Part shown: in pieces, positions 46,801 through 59,900 of the stretch
How the letters are laid out: every line of letters begins with the position of its first letter
How positions within the stretch are numbered: the first letter of the stretch is position 1
Source of the DNA: Colletotrichum lupini
Taxonomy: Eukaryota; Ascomycota; Sordariomycetes; Glomerellales; Glomerellaceae
Direction: 5' to 3'
NCBI RefSeq assembly: GCF_023278565.1
Contig: NC_064679.1
Location: 2,294,001 to 2,358,000, forward strand
DNA length: 64,000 nucleotides
Translations under genes and position numbers: made by a program
The notes under the pieces: generated by a model
Seen by the model: the letters and a program-made list of their open reading frames with translations, nothing else
Database searches by the model: none
What the model was told of the DNA's origin: nothing

Positions 46801-49800
46801 TTATAATTTCTAATAAATATAATAAATAGCTCAGGGAGTTCTTTTTAAAAACTAAAATAAAATAAAAAGGACTTTTCGTACTATAAAGCCTCGAAATAGC
46901 GATTCGTTATTAAAAAAAGACTTTAATTTATTTCTTTAAAAATAATAATAAAACCGCCCTCTTAATTATAAACGTTAAACGCGTATATAAAATATAGTAT
47001 AGTAAGCTAAAAATTAAAATAAAACTTCTACCTCTATATATAAAAGAACCTATAAATAATGCTAAAAAAGTAGGTTAACTTATAATTACTAAAGCTCGTA
47101 AAATACGCCTTTTTATAAACCTCTTTATAAATTTATAAAATAAAATAGTACTAGTAATAATCTTTATCTATAATATTACCCCACGGGAGGCTAATAAAAG
47201 AAATTTACTTATTATAATAAGAATTAACTAATAAAAGCGGTATTAATACTAATAATAGACGGGTTACTAAATACGGGATTCTAAACTAGTTACCCTATAT
47301 TTTAATAGCCTCTATATATATAGCTACTAGGTATACCCTTTTTATAAAAATCGTAAAAAGAATATATATTAAAAAGAATTTAAAATACTTCCCCGCGGGT
47401 ATATAAAATACTTAATTAAATATATACTAAAAACGTGTAATTTATATAAAATCTAAGTACTTATGCTTAAGTAAGTATTTATTATAAAAAATATTAAGTT
47501 TAGTAAAGAAGTCTTTTATAATCCCGTATATAAAGAGTAAGCTATTATAAGTAAGTAAATAAATTTAATAATTTAAAAAATATAAAAACTCTTTAATATT
47601 AATAATAAGTTAGTTTAAGTACTTAGGGAAATAAATCTAAACTTTAAAAATACTAGTATTTAAAATAATTTTATAATTAAAAATAGTATGATTATTAAAT
47701 TTTTAATTATTTGGGACGCTAAGTAATTAATAAATGTACTCTAGGGTATAATTAATAAAACTAAAAAAGCTAATATAGTTTTATTATTATTATTAACTCC
47801 TAAAATAACCCCCTTATACGAGCTTAGGAATAGGGGTAAAAAAAGGGATATAATAACTAAGTTATAAATAGCTCTACGTAATTTATAATCCTCCCTATAA
47901 GCGCTTATATATATTATAAAAGTTCTTAAGCTTTTAAGTTTTAATAGTTCTTAGTAAAATATTAAAGTACGTAATAAATAAAGTATTAATTATAAAAAAG
48001 CAATTCCTAATATTAAAATTAACGTTAATAAAAAACCCTTATAATAAACCTCTATTATTATATAAAAACAGAGCTTATAAGAACTACCTTATTAAGTATT
48101 AAATAAAGCTCCGTTAGGTCCTAGATATTTAAACTGGGCTTATAAACCTTTATAACGCTTTAATAGTAATATTTTTATAACGCTCTTATATTTAAATATA
48201 AAAAATAGTAATTATTATAACCGTTTCTAAAACTACTTTTTCTCTACTTTTATACTTAATTAGTAAAAAACTATAAAAAAAAGTAATATAAAATATATAA
48301 TACTCTATTAAATAATAAAAAGAGTAGTTTATAAGACTTACTTAGAACGCTCTAAAAAAGTTTAAAAACCACGACTTATTAAAATTAACTTCTAAAGCTT
48401 ATTAAAAAAGTTTAATAATATTAAATATTTCTTATTATAACTATAAAAGTTACTTAGGGATATTATAAACGTAAAAATAAAAAAGCTAAGGGATATTAGT
48501 ATATAAAAAAAAGTCGACTATAATCCTAAATAAAGGATCCTATTTCTATTAAAATAAGTATATACTTATAAGCATAACGTTAATAACGAGGTTAGTAAAA
48601 TAAAAATATGTATATATATAAGGGGGAATATATAACTACTTAACCCCTTATAAAATACGTAAGTTTTAACGCTTATTATAAAGGCCTTTAGGCTTATAAT
48701 AATAATAGCTACCTAATTTAACTTTAAAATAAACTAATATAATATTATTAATATATTCCTTAACGTACCTCTTAAGAATAAAAAGCTAGTAATTATTAAA
48801 CTCCTAAAGGAATATAAAGTTATTAATAAAATAAGTAAGCTTTAATGCGCTCTATATAGCCTCTAAAACTTATTAATTCTCTAGTTCTAAACTTTTATTT
48901 CTATACTTTATAATATAAATATAATATATAGCTACGAAAAGATCTATATTTACTAAATTATAAATAGAAAAGTAATACTAATATTCTACGTTAATAACTT
49001 TATTATTTTATATTATTAAAATAACTAAAAAGTAGCTTAGAGGATCGTTAATAGTATAAAAAAATATATTAACTTTAAAAAAAATAAACTAATTAATTAC
49101 TTCTTTAAAATACGGATTTTATAAAACCGTACTACTTATAAAGTTTACCTTATTTATAACGTATATATTAAGTAAGTTACTAAACGCTTTAACTTTATAA
49201 ATTTACTCTATTTAGCTACCCCTTGTCTTTAAAAAAAGTTTAAACTAAACAAGGGGTAGGTAATAAAAAAAAATAAAGAGCTATTAAAAAAAGGTTAGGA
49301 GTATACTTTATATAGTTATTATAATTAGACTAAATATCGCTTTTACTTACTCGCAATTATTATAGTTCTTAACTAACCTAAACGTAACCTATATTAAAAT
49401 AATTAACTACTATATCTAATATCTCTATATAATAAAATATCTTACGCTCTATTATAATAATATACCGAGTACGTAATTATTATTTCTAATTAAAAATACT
49501 AGCTTCGTAAATAACGAGGTAATATAACGATTATTTTAGGGATATATAATATTCCTTTTTAATAGCCTAATTTAATAAAAATTAGTATACTAAGTAATAG
49601 TTATAACGTTAATTATTAAAACTAAGCTTTTTTATTTTAAAAAAACTATAAAAAAGACTATAGTTCTAAAGCGCTTTTTTAAACATATTACCCTTAACTT
49701 AAAAAAAGGATAGTTAGTTAACTATAATAATTAGTAAACGATTCGACTCGTTATTAAAAAAAACAATAGCTACTTAACTTCGCTATATTAATATATAAAA

Positions 49801-51774
49801 TATATAACTAAAATAAAAGTACGCTAGAAATAGCTTCGAAATTACTTATATATTAATAAAAAATATATTAGTAAATAAACTTATTAAAAACCTTTTATAA
49901 ACTAAGTTTAAACATTTCCGCACACTTCTTAACTTTTATAATACGTAAAAAGCTATTATAAATAACTAAAATAACAAAAAATTTTTTTTTAAAGCTACGC
50001 TTAAAAAAGATTTATACTTCAAAATAGATAATAAATAGAACTTAGAATATAGCCTAGAAGTTTAAAATAAATAAAATAAAAACCTCTTATAACTTAAAAG
50101 CCTAAACTCTTAAAATAACCTTATTTTATAGGGTATATATATATAAAAATAAGACCTAAGCTTATATTTATTATTTAAACTCTTAGTTTATAAAGTACGT
50201 AATTACTAAGAATATAGTATTATTAAAAAAGAGGGTTAGTATATATATTAAAAAACGTATTTTATATATTTTAAAGTTTATAAAACTAAGAGTAATAGGA
50301 GTAGCGGGGGATATAAGAACTAAACCGATTATTAAGTTAATAACTTAAAATATAAAAGCGGGTAGCGTAATAAAAAATTAATTATAAATAACTATAATAA
50401 GTATAAAAAAAAACTAAGGGCGCGTATGAAAAAAGTCCTCTATATAAAAACTAATATAATTCTTATATATCCTCTAATTATTATTTATTTAATAAATAAT
50501 ATTGCGGAGCTAAGTAATATTTTATTAAAATTATAATTAAAAGTGCGCTTTTTAATAATAAAAAAGAATAATATACTTATAAAAAAGGGAGTATTATTTA
50601 TAATAACCTCGGTAAGGGCTTAGGTTATTAATTATAAAACGATTAATATATTAATATACTACTTAGCTAAACGGCTATTAAAATAGTACGTATACTAGCT
50701 ATTATTCTTTATAAAATAATAACTACTATTCTTAAAATTAATATATTAAAGGGCTATTTTAAAATAGGGTAAGTACTAAATTTCCTATTTTTTAAAAGCC
50801 TCTTTTTTAAGCTTTTTAAATACTAAGTATACGTTAAATAGGCCTAGAATAATAAAAGAAACTATACTTATTATAGAGAGTATTTTAGCCTCTTAATATT
50901 CTTTTTTACTTCTTATTACCCTTTTAAAAAGAGCTAGCTTTATATTTTTTAAACCCTAAAATAATATTAAATATAAACTTTTAAAATAATAAGTATATAA
51001 TATACCCTTTTTAAAAAGCTTATTATTTAAACTAATCTTATTTTTATTTTTAAGCTCTAAGAGGGAGATAAATAAAAGCTCGTTAGGGCTTTTATTACTA
51101 TTATTTACTTTATTATTACTCTTATTATAGTTATTAAAAAAAGCCTCGAACTTAATAAAATCCTTAGTATTTTAATTAATAACTTTAATATTCTCTTAGT
51201 TAAAGAGGGAGAGCTTAATAACTAAGCTTTAATAAGTAAATAAAAAGTTATAAGAGGGGGTAATAACTTAAAAGGGCTCGTTAGTATTATTACCTATTTA
51301 AACTCTTAATAAACTATATAATACGTATATAAAAAATATTACAAATATTATATAAAACTTATTATTATTTCTAAATATATTAAATATTTATATTTAAAAT
51401 AAAATTAATAAACGATTTAATAGCGTAGGCGCGCGTATATAATAAATAAGGGTATTTATAATAACTATAAGAAATATAAAAAAAAAATTAATAACTAAGT
51501 AACGCTATAAGAATTTAAATATACGTAAAGTAGCTAAGTAGCCTTACTTTTAATAATTTATATACTAAAAGTAGTAAAATACGTACTATTCTAAATTAAA
51601 ATTCTATTTATTTTAAATAAAAAAATATATTTATAATAAACATAGTTTAAAAAACGCGTATCCCTTACGCTTATTTTTCTTTTATTTATATTTAATTAAA
51701 TTAAGCTTTTATAAAAGTATTTAGAAATTCTATTTTAAATATAATAGCTCTTTAATAATAGTAATTAGGGGGTA

Positions 51775-51951
51775 TATTACGTAATAGGGATAGTAATTAT
51801 ACTTTATAAAGTACTTATTATATACTAAATTATATATCTATTTTAAATATCGTATATATAAACCTTTTCTTTTTATCTATTTCTATTTTAATAGTTAAGC
51901 TATTTTTATTATACTCCGTATGCCCATTGCTACGTGCTATAACTCGTGACA
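51775..51951 (+). repeat. 3' LTR of copia element C
   Basis: 177 bp. The inner start is mutated (TATTACGTAATAGGG) and the outer end is intact (TGCCCATTGCTACGTGC through GACA). A purine-rich tract ending AGGGGG precedes it at about 51768. Confidence 0.9.
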
Positions 51952-53026
51952 AGATGCAACGCGGCACTTCGCGGGGCCTAGTTGCAGACTACCTAGCGTG
52001 GATCGCCATCCCCCCCAGACCTGGGGCCCACTTCGGACCCGGAAGCGAGCAGGTGGAAAGGTCTTAGTAGTTAATCGATCTCGAGCTAGGCGCTGTGAGA
52101 CATTACAAGCCTGCCATCAGGGTGGCAATATAGCGACGACTCAATGCGTACATGTAAAGCGCGGGTAAGCATAGTGTCAAAGTTCCAATATTCTTGAAAA
52201 CTTACTCGATCCCATGAGCCTCAATACTCAATTAGATGAACGAAGATTCTTAGATATTCTCCGTCGGCAACTGAGATGGAAGACCAAGTAAGTTCCATGA
52301 TGATCCACGACACTGGGCAACATGGGTAGCCCCAGCGGGTTCTCGGAGTCCGTCAACGTTGATGGGGAGAGAGTTGCCCATACCAATCATCGGACTTAAC
52401 GGCCGTAAGATTTGGCAGTCCGTTGCGATGGGTCTTCTCAACAGAGCTGGGGCTGCGAGCTGCCAACATGCCTTTTCCCGAGCTTCAAGTTCTAGACATA
52501 GGTAACTCAGTACTAATGGCTTGGACCGAGATCAGTCAGGTTCTTGTGAAGCCATTTGAGATCACATATCATGGTCGATACGTTCTGATGACAAAGGCTG
52601 TACAACAGACTATCGAGATGGCTTCACTTACTAGTCGTTTTACAACAGTCGAGCATGAGGTGGTAACTTATGACCTCTTCTATCGATATCAAGCTAGTTT
52701 AGCTCCATGCGAGTTGCTTATGCCCCTGATTTGTAGGTTTCAGTCCCCAGCAGACTAGCCCGCTGACGTTTGCGGAGAAGCCGTCGGACTTAAGCCGTCC
52801 GTTCATCGGGCCAACGACGTCTCTAGGAGAACCACAAACTCTTCTACAGTTTTGGGTGAAATACAACATTGCCACGTGGAGTAATTTTCAGAAAATCGAT
52901 TAATTTCAATGAGGGTCACGCCGGGCCCCGATGTAGCTCTTTACCTACCGCCAACTCATTATCCGATGAGATCGTATGAAGTCTGCTCTACCACGACACC
53001 AGCATGACCAATAAGCACAGCTCTGC
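51952..53026. other. Intergenic between copia C and the amidohydrolase, nothing firm
   Basis: About 1.1 kb of normal composition. A 111-codon plus frame at 52423-52758 has no recognisable domain, and I do not call it a gene. The target duplicate AGATG is at 51952-51956. Confidence 0.55.
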
Positions 53027-54110
53027 TCAAGCGTAGAATCCCGCGGGGTTCCGAACCATTAAACCCATCCACGCCTTCTCGTCCTCAACCCAGCTTCTCA
53101 AGTTTTGGATGATCCGGGCGTCGTCAATCTCTCTAAACTCTTCCACCGCCTCCAAGCCTCGATTCACACGATCTTTACCCTCCCCAGTATGAGGCCAGTC
53201 GCTGCCCCAAACCAAGCGATGCGGAACCGCCTCAACCAAGGCCTTGACAATTGGCTCCATATCATCGCAACCGGATTCCGTCCTATCAGATAGTCGATAG
53301 AATCCCGAAAGCTTGACAATGACCTTTGAGGCTCTTGCGAGTTTAACAAGAGCTTCGAAGCCGGGCTGCTTCGTGGGATCGTCTAGGCTGCTTGTTGCCG
53401 CGTTGAGCTGCAATTTGGATAGAGCCCGCATCCCGCCGACGTGGTCTGCAATAACTTGAACTGGAAGGGCGACTATTGTGTCATACAAGTCTGTTTCGTC
53501 CTTTAGTGTTTGCTCTACCTCGGATTCCAGCTAGAAGTGAGTCTCACCTTCCCACATAGCAGGAGCGCAAAATAGCTGAATCTTCCAGCCTGGGAGGTAT
53601 TGAATCCTCGAAGCGGTCTGCAAAATAGTGTCTTTAAGTGCGTTGAGATCTGTCGACTTGCCATCTGCTTGCTTGTTGATTCTCAACCCGCGAACGCCCG
53701 CATCATGCAGTTCCATGAGATTTGCGTCAGAAATCTTCTCAATGTCCACCACGGCGATACCCCGGACGATGCGACTGCCACCTTCGCGCAAGCTTTTCAG
53801 CGAACGCAAAAGCACTGTATTATCGCTTCCGTACGGCGATGGTTGAACAAGTACGATGTTGAGAGGTGTTGCCCGGGTTAGACTGGAACTGAAATCCAAG
53901 AGCTGTTGTGCCGTCGCCCGAGCGGGCGTGTACGATCTGCCGGGCGCAAAGGGCCCTATTGATGCGTCGAACACATGGACGTGAGTATCCCAACTATCCG
54001 GCGAGAGGTTCGACCTTCAAAACCGGATGTATCAGCCACGCGCGTAGAGTCACGTTGCGAAGTTATTTTTGAATCACTTACCGAGCAGTAGTGAACTTGG
54101 AAGACTCCAT
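53027..54110 (-). CDS. Metal-dependent amidohydrolase (amidohydrolase_2 / pyrone-dicarboxylate lactonase-like)
   Basis: Three exons on the minus strand: 54110-54082, 54014-53548 and 53490-53027. The introns are 67 nt (GTAAGT...GAAG) and 57 nt (GTGAGA...ACAG). The 29-nt first exon supplies MESSKFTTAR. The second intron removes an in-frame TAG and joins MWE to DLYDTIVALP, the usual family reading. The 319-residue product has HVHVFD (21-26, metal-binding H-x-H), a central ADHVGG (180-185) and WGSDWPHT (260-267), whose Asp is the typical catalytic ligand. Relatives hydrolyse cyclic lactones or decarboxylate aromatic acids (TIM barrel, cytosolic). The substrate is unknown. The gene is intact. Confidence 0.88.
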
Positions 54111-55855
54111 TTTTCACTCGTTGCGTCTGTCAGCATGGACTTTCGATCCTGGGGTCTCTAACTTTTCCGAGTTGCGCGAGCTTTTTTCTCGGAATCCTTC
54201 TTGAAAGATCGCAAGCCATGAGATTCCCCGCACCGGCACAGGGTCGGACCAGCAAATGCGTTGTTGGTACCGCGCGGTGAAATCCCGTGGTTGCCTTTCG
54301 GCGTTACTCCGCAGTCCGCCCCACTTACGTTCGGGCTACTCCGGCTAAGCCCCGGGTTTCTACTCGGGATGAACGAGCCAGTCGGCTGCTGTCACTTTTC
54401 GAATGGTATTGCCTTCCAATTCCACAAAAGGAAAGGTCGCTCGGTAAGCTTCAAAAGCTCAGAGTCGGCGAGACGAAATCCCTCTCGAAGAGGGATAATA
54501 ACCCAATGAAGGCCTCTTGAAACCTGGCTTGCCGCGCGCCTTGAACCAATATCAATTCCAAAATGCAAAATGGGGACTTGAATGAGCAGGATGTTGAAGT
54601 GATTGGATGTTATGACCACGCGACAGACTGCTTGATGCCCTGCGAGCTGAGTGGGACTCTAGAACCGAAAATGCCATGTTTTTGGTGTTTTCTGGTCGTT
54701 AGAGAAGCTATCTCTCACAGCCTTTCGTCCGTCCGTCATCTTCGCCTCCGATGACTTGTCCGAAATATGTGAGCATAGAGCGCGTCTGTTGGCAGCTTTT
54801 CAAGCTGAAGAGTCTCACAGGTGGCTGAACTCATCGATGGAAGTATTCCCGAATTGTTCCACTGCCAAACGGGTGCGGGGAACCTTTTGGTCAAAGACGG
54901 TGGACGTCAAGTAGCTCTGAAACCCGCTTCAATCCAACGGCCTCGCTAGACACGGTAACAGTTTAGTCCAGTTCACCTCAGAGTGTAGAAGGCCGTTAGT
55001 TTTCATGCGTCGCCAACTACCTAGGTAAGAATGTTAGCGGCTATGCGGCAACAGCAGATTCAACCACACACATATCAACCAAAGGCTAGAATCTTGTTGC
55101 GTGGTCCCTCACTAGAACTGACATCTTCCTCCCTCATCCTCTGCCCTGTTCGTCCCCCAAATCAGGGATATCCCCTGGCCCTACCCTGCAAAATCCAGCT
55201 GAGTCAGCGTTCTGGACTCCTGAAAGAGTCTAAGAGATCGCCGCATAGTTGCATCCCGCAGGACCTGATGTCATATCGATCGCAGTGCGGGGCTCGCCGC
55301 TGTGGCCCCCCGTTGTACAGTCAGCCCCCAATTGGCACCAGGTATTTGCTGCGTGGGAAGAGTAGCCACAGAGCTCTCCCAGCTCTTCCCCCGCGAACGA
55401 CGTGCTGCCCGCCTATGAACCCCTGTTTCTCATCCACCAACGCGCCGTGCGGCCACGACGGCTGACGTCACACTCGGTGCATCAAAGCAGGAAAATTCCA
55501 AGATTCGGCCAGCAAGTGAATGAAGCACTGGGAAAACTCTGGGACATGGACGTCAACGTCTGTCGTCTGCGCAGGGACCGCGTGACTGAAGCACAGAGAA
55601 CGACGTATGATGCGTGCCCCCTTTCCCATCGCCTTTAGTAGCCTGCGTCCCCGTCTTAGTGCTATGAATCCGTAGCTTCCACACCCACTTACACCAACCA
55701 CTACTCTCACCCACACACACAGCGAGCAAACGAGTTGACGAGTTCACGATTATCCGGAGCATATCATAGCGGCATCTAGCGATTCCAAAAGGGATTCCAA
55801 TATCCATAACAACTGAAGAACAAGACAACCAACCCAACCAATCCAACCAACCAAA
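54111..55855. other. Intergenic with divergent promoters, no gene seen
   Basis: These 1.75 kb lie between the amidohydrolase start and the lysine-rich gene. Short open frames on both strands have no domain. Immediately before 55856 the leader is a run of CCAACC/CCAATCC repeats (about 55827-55855), probably 5' untranslated sequence. Confidence 0.55.
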
Positions 55856-56563
55856 ATGCCTTCCGTCCTAGGTCTTACAACAGACCCCTCCCCCCACGGC
55901 CCAGGCGCCGAGCAGAAGCAAAAGAAGAAGAAGCCCCAATTCTCCGGCATCGCCGACGACGCAAACCTCGAAGGCAAACAACTAGCCCGCCGCGAAAAGA
56001 AGCCCGAAGAAGTCGGCTCTCCCGACGGCGTCGAAAAGAAGAAGAAGAAGAAGTCGAGCAAATCCAAGAAGGAGAAGAAGGAGTCGAGCGGTCCCAAGCA
56101 GATGCGCCACTACGACACCGACGAAGAAGACGACTCGGAAGAAGAAGGACCCCTCAACACTATCAAGCTCCGCAACCACGCAAAGGCAATCGAGATGGAG
56201 ACGCTCCTCTGGGGCGCCCTCTGCCACAAGCCCAAGAGCGCCCTGAAGTACATTGGCAAAGGCGCCATCATGTGCAACCCGCTCCTCTTTGGCGACGCCG
56301 AGGTCTACTCGGAGCGCTCTGAGCCCACCCTTAAGGAGATGCTCAAGGAGCACGCCGACCCGCCCATGAGCTTCAAGATGCACAAGCCCCACGTCTGCGA
56401 GGTCGGCCTCATGGCCATGTCCATCTGCTGCGACGTCACCATCTTCCGCATGAATGACAACAACGAGCTCGAGGCCGAGGAGTGTCAGATCTCGTCTAGC
56501 TGGCGGCAAGTGGCGAGCGGAGACTGGGAGATGGCGAGCTCCATGGCCGGATGGCAGGAGTAG
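55856..56563 (+). CDS. Lysine-rich uncharacterised protein
   Basis: Single exon, 235 residues, MPSVLGLTTDPSPHGP onward. Residues 20-85 hold several lysine runs (KKKK, EKKKKKKSSKSKK, KEKKES) interleaved with Glu/Ser, and 90-103 is acidic (DTDEEDDSEEEG). The C-terminal 130 residues look folded (IEMETLLWGALCHKPKS, CEVGLMAMSICCDVTIF). The basic/acidic tracts suggest nuclear or RNA-associated location, by inference only. I do not recognise a family. GC-rich third positions and the clean start support coding. Its stop is 337 bases from the convergent ABC gene stop; that gap shows nothing notable. Confidence 0.72.
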   Translation: MPSVLGLTTDPSPHGPGAEQKQKKKKPQFSGIADDANLEGKQLARREKKPEEVGSPDGVEKKKKKKSSKSKKEKKESSGPKQMRHYDTDEEDDSEEEGPLNTIKLRNHAKAIEMETLLWGALCHKPKSALKYIGKGAIMCNPLLFGDAEVYSERSEPTLKEMLKEHADPPMSFKMHKPHVCEVGLMAMSICCDVTIFRMNDNNELEAEECQISSSWRQVASGDWEMASSMAGWQE

Positions 56564-56900
56564 AGAGGTCTACTGTGTCTTACTTTCTAGAACCAAGCGA
56601 GCAGGTGGTGGAAGGCGTAACTGCGGTTGTTGTACTACTTCGTTTGTTTTCCTCTTTCCATTTCATACCTGTACGGCGTCGATGTGTAACGATTCTATCT
56701 TCATTGTAATGTACTACAGCCTGCATGAATTGATTATCTACATTGTTCGACGTACCATCCAGTACCTCCTTGGCAACTCCAAGTCCCCCTCAATCGTGAG
56801 GCTTATTCCCCAAACTGCCATTTGCCGGAATGGTACCAAGATTGAATACTCTGTTCATCCGTCTCTACTTTCCCAATGTTTTCTAATCTTCTATTTTACT

Positions 56901-59900
56901 TCAAGCCTTGCCCGAGTTGTGACTCTTGAAATCATTCTTTGGAACCCTGACGGCCCAGTACAAAGCCGCCGCCGTAGCGACATTGAATACGCAAAATACC
57001 CAAATGAAACCAAAGTCGCGCCACCTGTTGTCGAAGCTCATGTTCATGCTCGACAAGAACGCATTCGTGTCGGCCATGCCACAGTACTGGCAAGCGTTCG
57101 TGCCGGCATCCACCAAGTAGCCGCCCTTCTCCAGTATATACGCAGCCATGTACTCACCACAGGTGCCATTAGCGGGTGCGGCGAACTCCAGCAGCTCAGA
57201 AGCGCTGCATACCACCGGTGCATTGGCGAGGCCGACGCTGAGGAAACCCTCTACAATATAGGTGAACGGGTTGACGCGATACATGAAGATCCAGAAACCC
57301 GGCAATTCATTCGGGCCAGCCAATACACTTTTGCCATCGTCAGTTTTTTCGATCAAATTTCTCAAGTCACCCCGAGTAGGACGAATTGTGGCAGCTCAAT
57401 GTTGGGATGCACTTACCCGCAGAGAGCAAACATGAGAATGAAAAGCAAATTCATGATCCCACCCGCAACCTCGGCGCTGCCAAGACCAGCAATCATAAGA
57501 TGCGCAAACGTGCTCGAGAACAAAAAGAAGACCCAGCAGATGAGAAAAAGCGTCATGCCGCGCGAGTGAACGGAATCTGTCCATTCGGCGTTGCGATCGA
57601 GTCTCATGGGATAAAACCAGAACAGGAACGAGAAGATGGCCATGATCTAGCCGCCCAATTGTTAGTATAGAGTTTGGCGTCAGGCAAGGGCTTTGCGTTG
57701 CCTATGATGTTCACTTACAGAGTTCCAAAACATCTCGACGATGACATTAGCACCCATAAATGCCATCCAAGAATACGATTTCGCCGGCCGCTCGCGGGCT
57801 TCGTACATGGTACGCTGAGAGACAAAGACCGGCATGATCTGCTGCACCATCTGGCTGAAGATGAAGAGAAAGATGTAAACGCCAAACATCTGATTCCGGA
57901 GACCGCGTTCGGTATTGTTACCGCCGAGGAGCGTAAGCCCAATGAACAAGGCCTGTCCGCGTCAGTCAGCTTTCTTGTGGCGTACTCGACTCAATGCTCT
58001 GCAAATAGCGCTTACCGAACCGAACGTCAAGATGGACTTAGAAAAGATATACGAAGGACTGCGCCAGTACTGCTGGAAGACTCGTCTCGTCACCTGTCGT
58101 ATCTGCACACCAAAACCTGCAGCGAACTCCGCGTACGTAGATGCATCATGATCTGCTGTTGTAGATGTGGCCCCTTTCTCGTCTGCATGTGATGATAACC
58201 TCGCAAGCTCAGTCTGAACGGCCTGGTATTCGTTGCTTTGCCTCCATACGGCAGGCCAGTCGATATCGGTATGCGCCTTCGGTGCTGCCCCAATCACCTC
58301 CAGCATGTACTCGGCAGGGTTGGATCCAGGTTGGTAGGCTGGAGCTCCGTGCCGGCTGAGATAATCGATGAGAATGTGTGAGTTCTTGCCAATGTCGCCG
58401 AAGTACACCGTCCGTCCACCTCTGGCAAGCAACAACAACCGATCGAACCTCTGGAATAGCGATGCCGAAGGTTGATGTATTGTACAGAGAATCGCTTGCC
58501 CATTCCTCGTCAGCTTCTCCATCAAATCACAGATTGACCACGATGTCTGACTGTCGAGACCCGATGTTGGTTCGTCCAGGAAAAGCAGCAGCTGTGGTCG
58601 GGCAGCTAGCTCTACTCCAATGGTCAAACGTTTACGTTGTTCAACGTTAAGCCCCTCGCCCAGGTCCCCAATCACAGCCTCTGCATACTCCTGCATGCCG
58701 AGGAGATCAATCGCTGTGTCCACGTAGGCCAACTTCTCTTCTCGGCTGTACCGCTTAGGTTGTCGTAGTAGAGCACTGAAACTCAACGCTTCTCTTACGG
58801 TCGCTGTGTGGAGGTGAAGGTCCTGCTGTGTGACGTATCCCGTCTTGCGTTGGAACGAAGAGTCTCGTAGTTGCCCGTCGACGAGCATCTCTCCACTAAC
58901 AACACCCATGGTGACACGACTGGCCAGAACATCTAAAAGGCTCGTCTTACCAGCTCCCGAAACTCCCTGTGATGATACGTATGTTAGCCACGTCTGGCAG
59001 CCAATCAGGAATAAGGCAGGAACCCACCATCAGTGCTGTCAACGTCCCGGGCTTCACCCAGCCGTCACAGTGATCAAGGATCCTGCGGGCCTCGCCTTTG
59101 ACTTGCACATCGTAGCAGACGTCGTTCCAATGAAACACAGACGTTTGCTTCGCGAGGTCTGAGTTATCGCTGTCGTCATCTACCTGTATCGTTGGCTGCG
59201 ACGGTTTTCCTCCCAAAGTCTCGATATCATCATGACCTTTCTTGGCACTCTTCAGCGCCCTACGCTTGAAAAGCAACACTTCGCCCTTGGATCTCTCAGA
59301 TGAAACCAGCTCGACGGCGACAAGATAGAGAGACATGAAGAAGATGGTGATGGCAACCAAGATGCCAAAATTTCTCCAGCGATGACCGGCCAGGAACCCA
59401 TAGACGACTCGAAGGTGCTCTTCACCATTCACGGAATTGGAACCCGGCATCGCTCCACCAACATCACAGACACGTTCATCCAATGTAGCAGTTGCGTAAC
59501 CGGGTCCTGTCGGGACAAATTGCGAGCAGGTGAAATTCCGTCCAACGAATTCGTTTAGTGCGAGACCTTCTTGCGCGTAGAAGACGGGGTTGATCCAGCG
59601 AATCCATCCAATCCAGTCGCTAAGGTATGACTGAGGCATAGCAAAGCCGCTGAACAGCATCAGTGCCAGCAGGATGATAGCTGAGGGCGCCAGAGCTTGC
59701 GAGGTCGTCTTGGTAACGGAGCCGAGGAATCGAAAGATCATGGACATGGAGACTGTGATAGTGAAAGAGAACAATAGGAAGAAGAAAAAAGGCCCGGCTG
59801 ACTCGCGCCGTAAATTCGTCATAAAATAGATTGGCACATTGATGAACAACGCGTTGATCATCTTGTACGGTAAGTCGACGAGCATTGCGGCAAAGGCCTC

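Larger units (their letters stand above)
42766..51951 (+). mobile_element. Ty1/copia LTR retrotransposon C, 9.2 kb, RIP-degraded
   Basis: Direct 177-bp LTRs (42766-42942 and 51775-51951) start TGTCACGTAACAGGG and end CTCGTGACA in their un-mutated outer copies. The flanks GGATG and AGATG form a 5-bp target duplication with one G/A difference. On the plus strand at 48978-49010 the reading LIFYVNNFII corresponds to the YVDD catalytic box of copia reverse transcriptase with GAT/GAC changed to AAT/AAC. The sequence has essentially no CpA or TpG and no intact frame. At 9.2 kb it is long for a copia element, partly because a separate un-RIPed insert sits near its 5' end. It is not related by eye to copies A and B. 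Confidence 0.9.

Noticed and set aside
53531..53547. A 17-nt GTGAG...TAG micro-intron in the amidohydrolase
   Set aside because: Too short for splicing; the 57-nt intron ending ACAG gives a better family reading.
56454..57569. A 371-codon plus-strand frame overlapping the ABC gene
   Set aside because: It starts in the tail of the lysine-rich gene and runs antisense to the last ABC exons, which are clearly coding.
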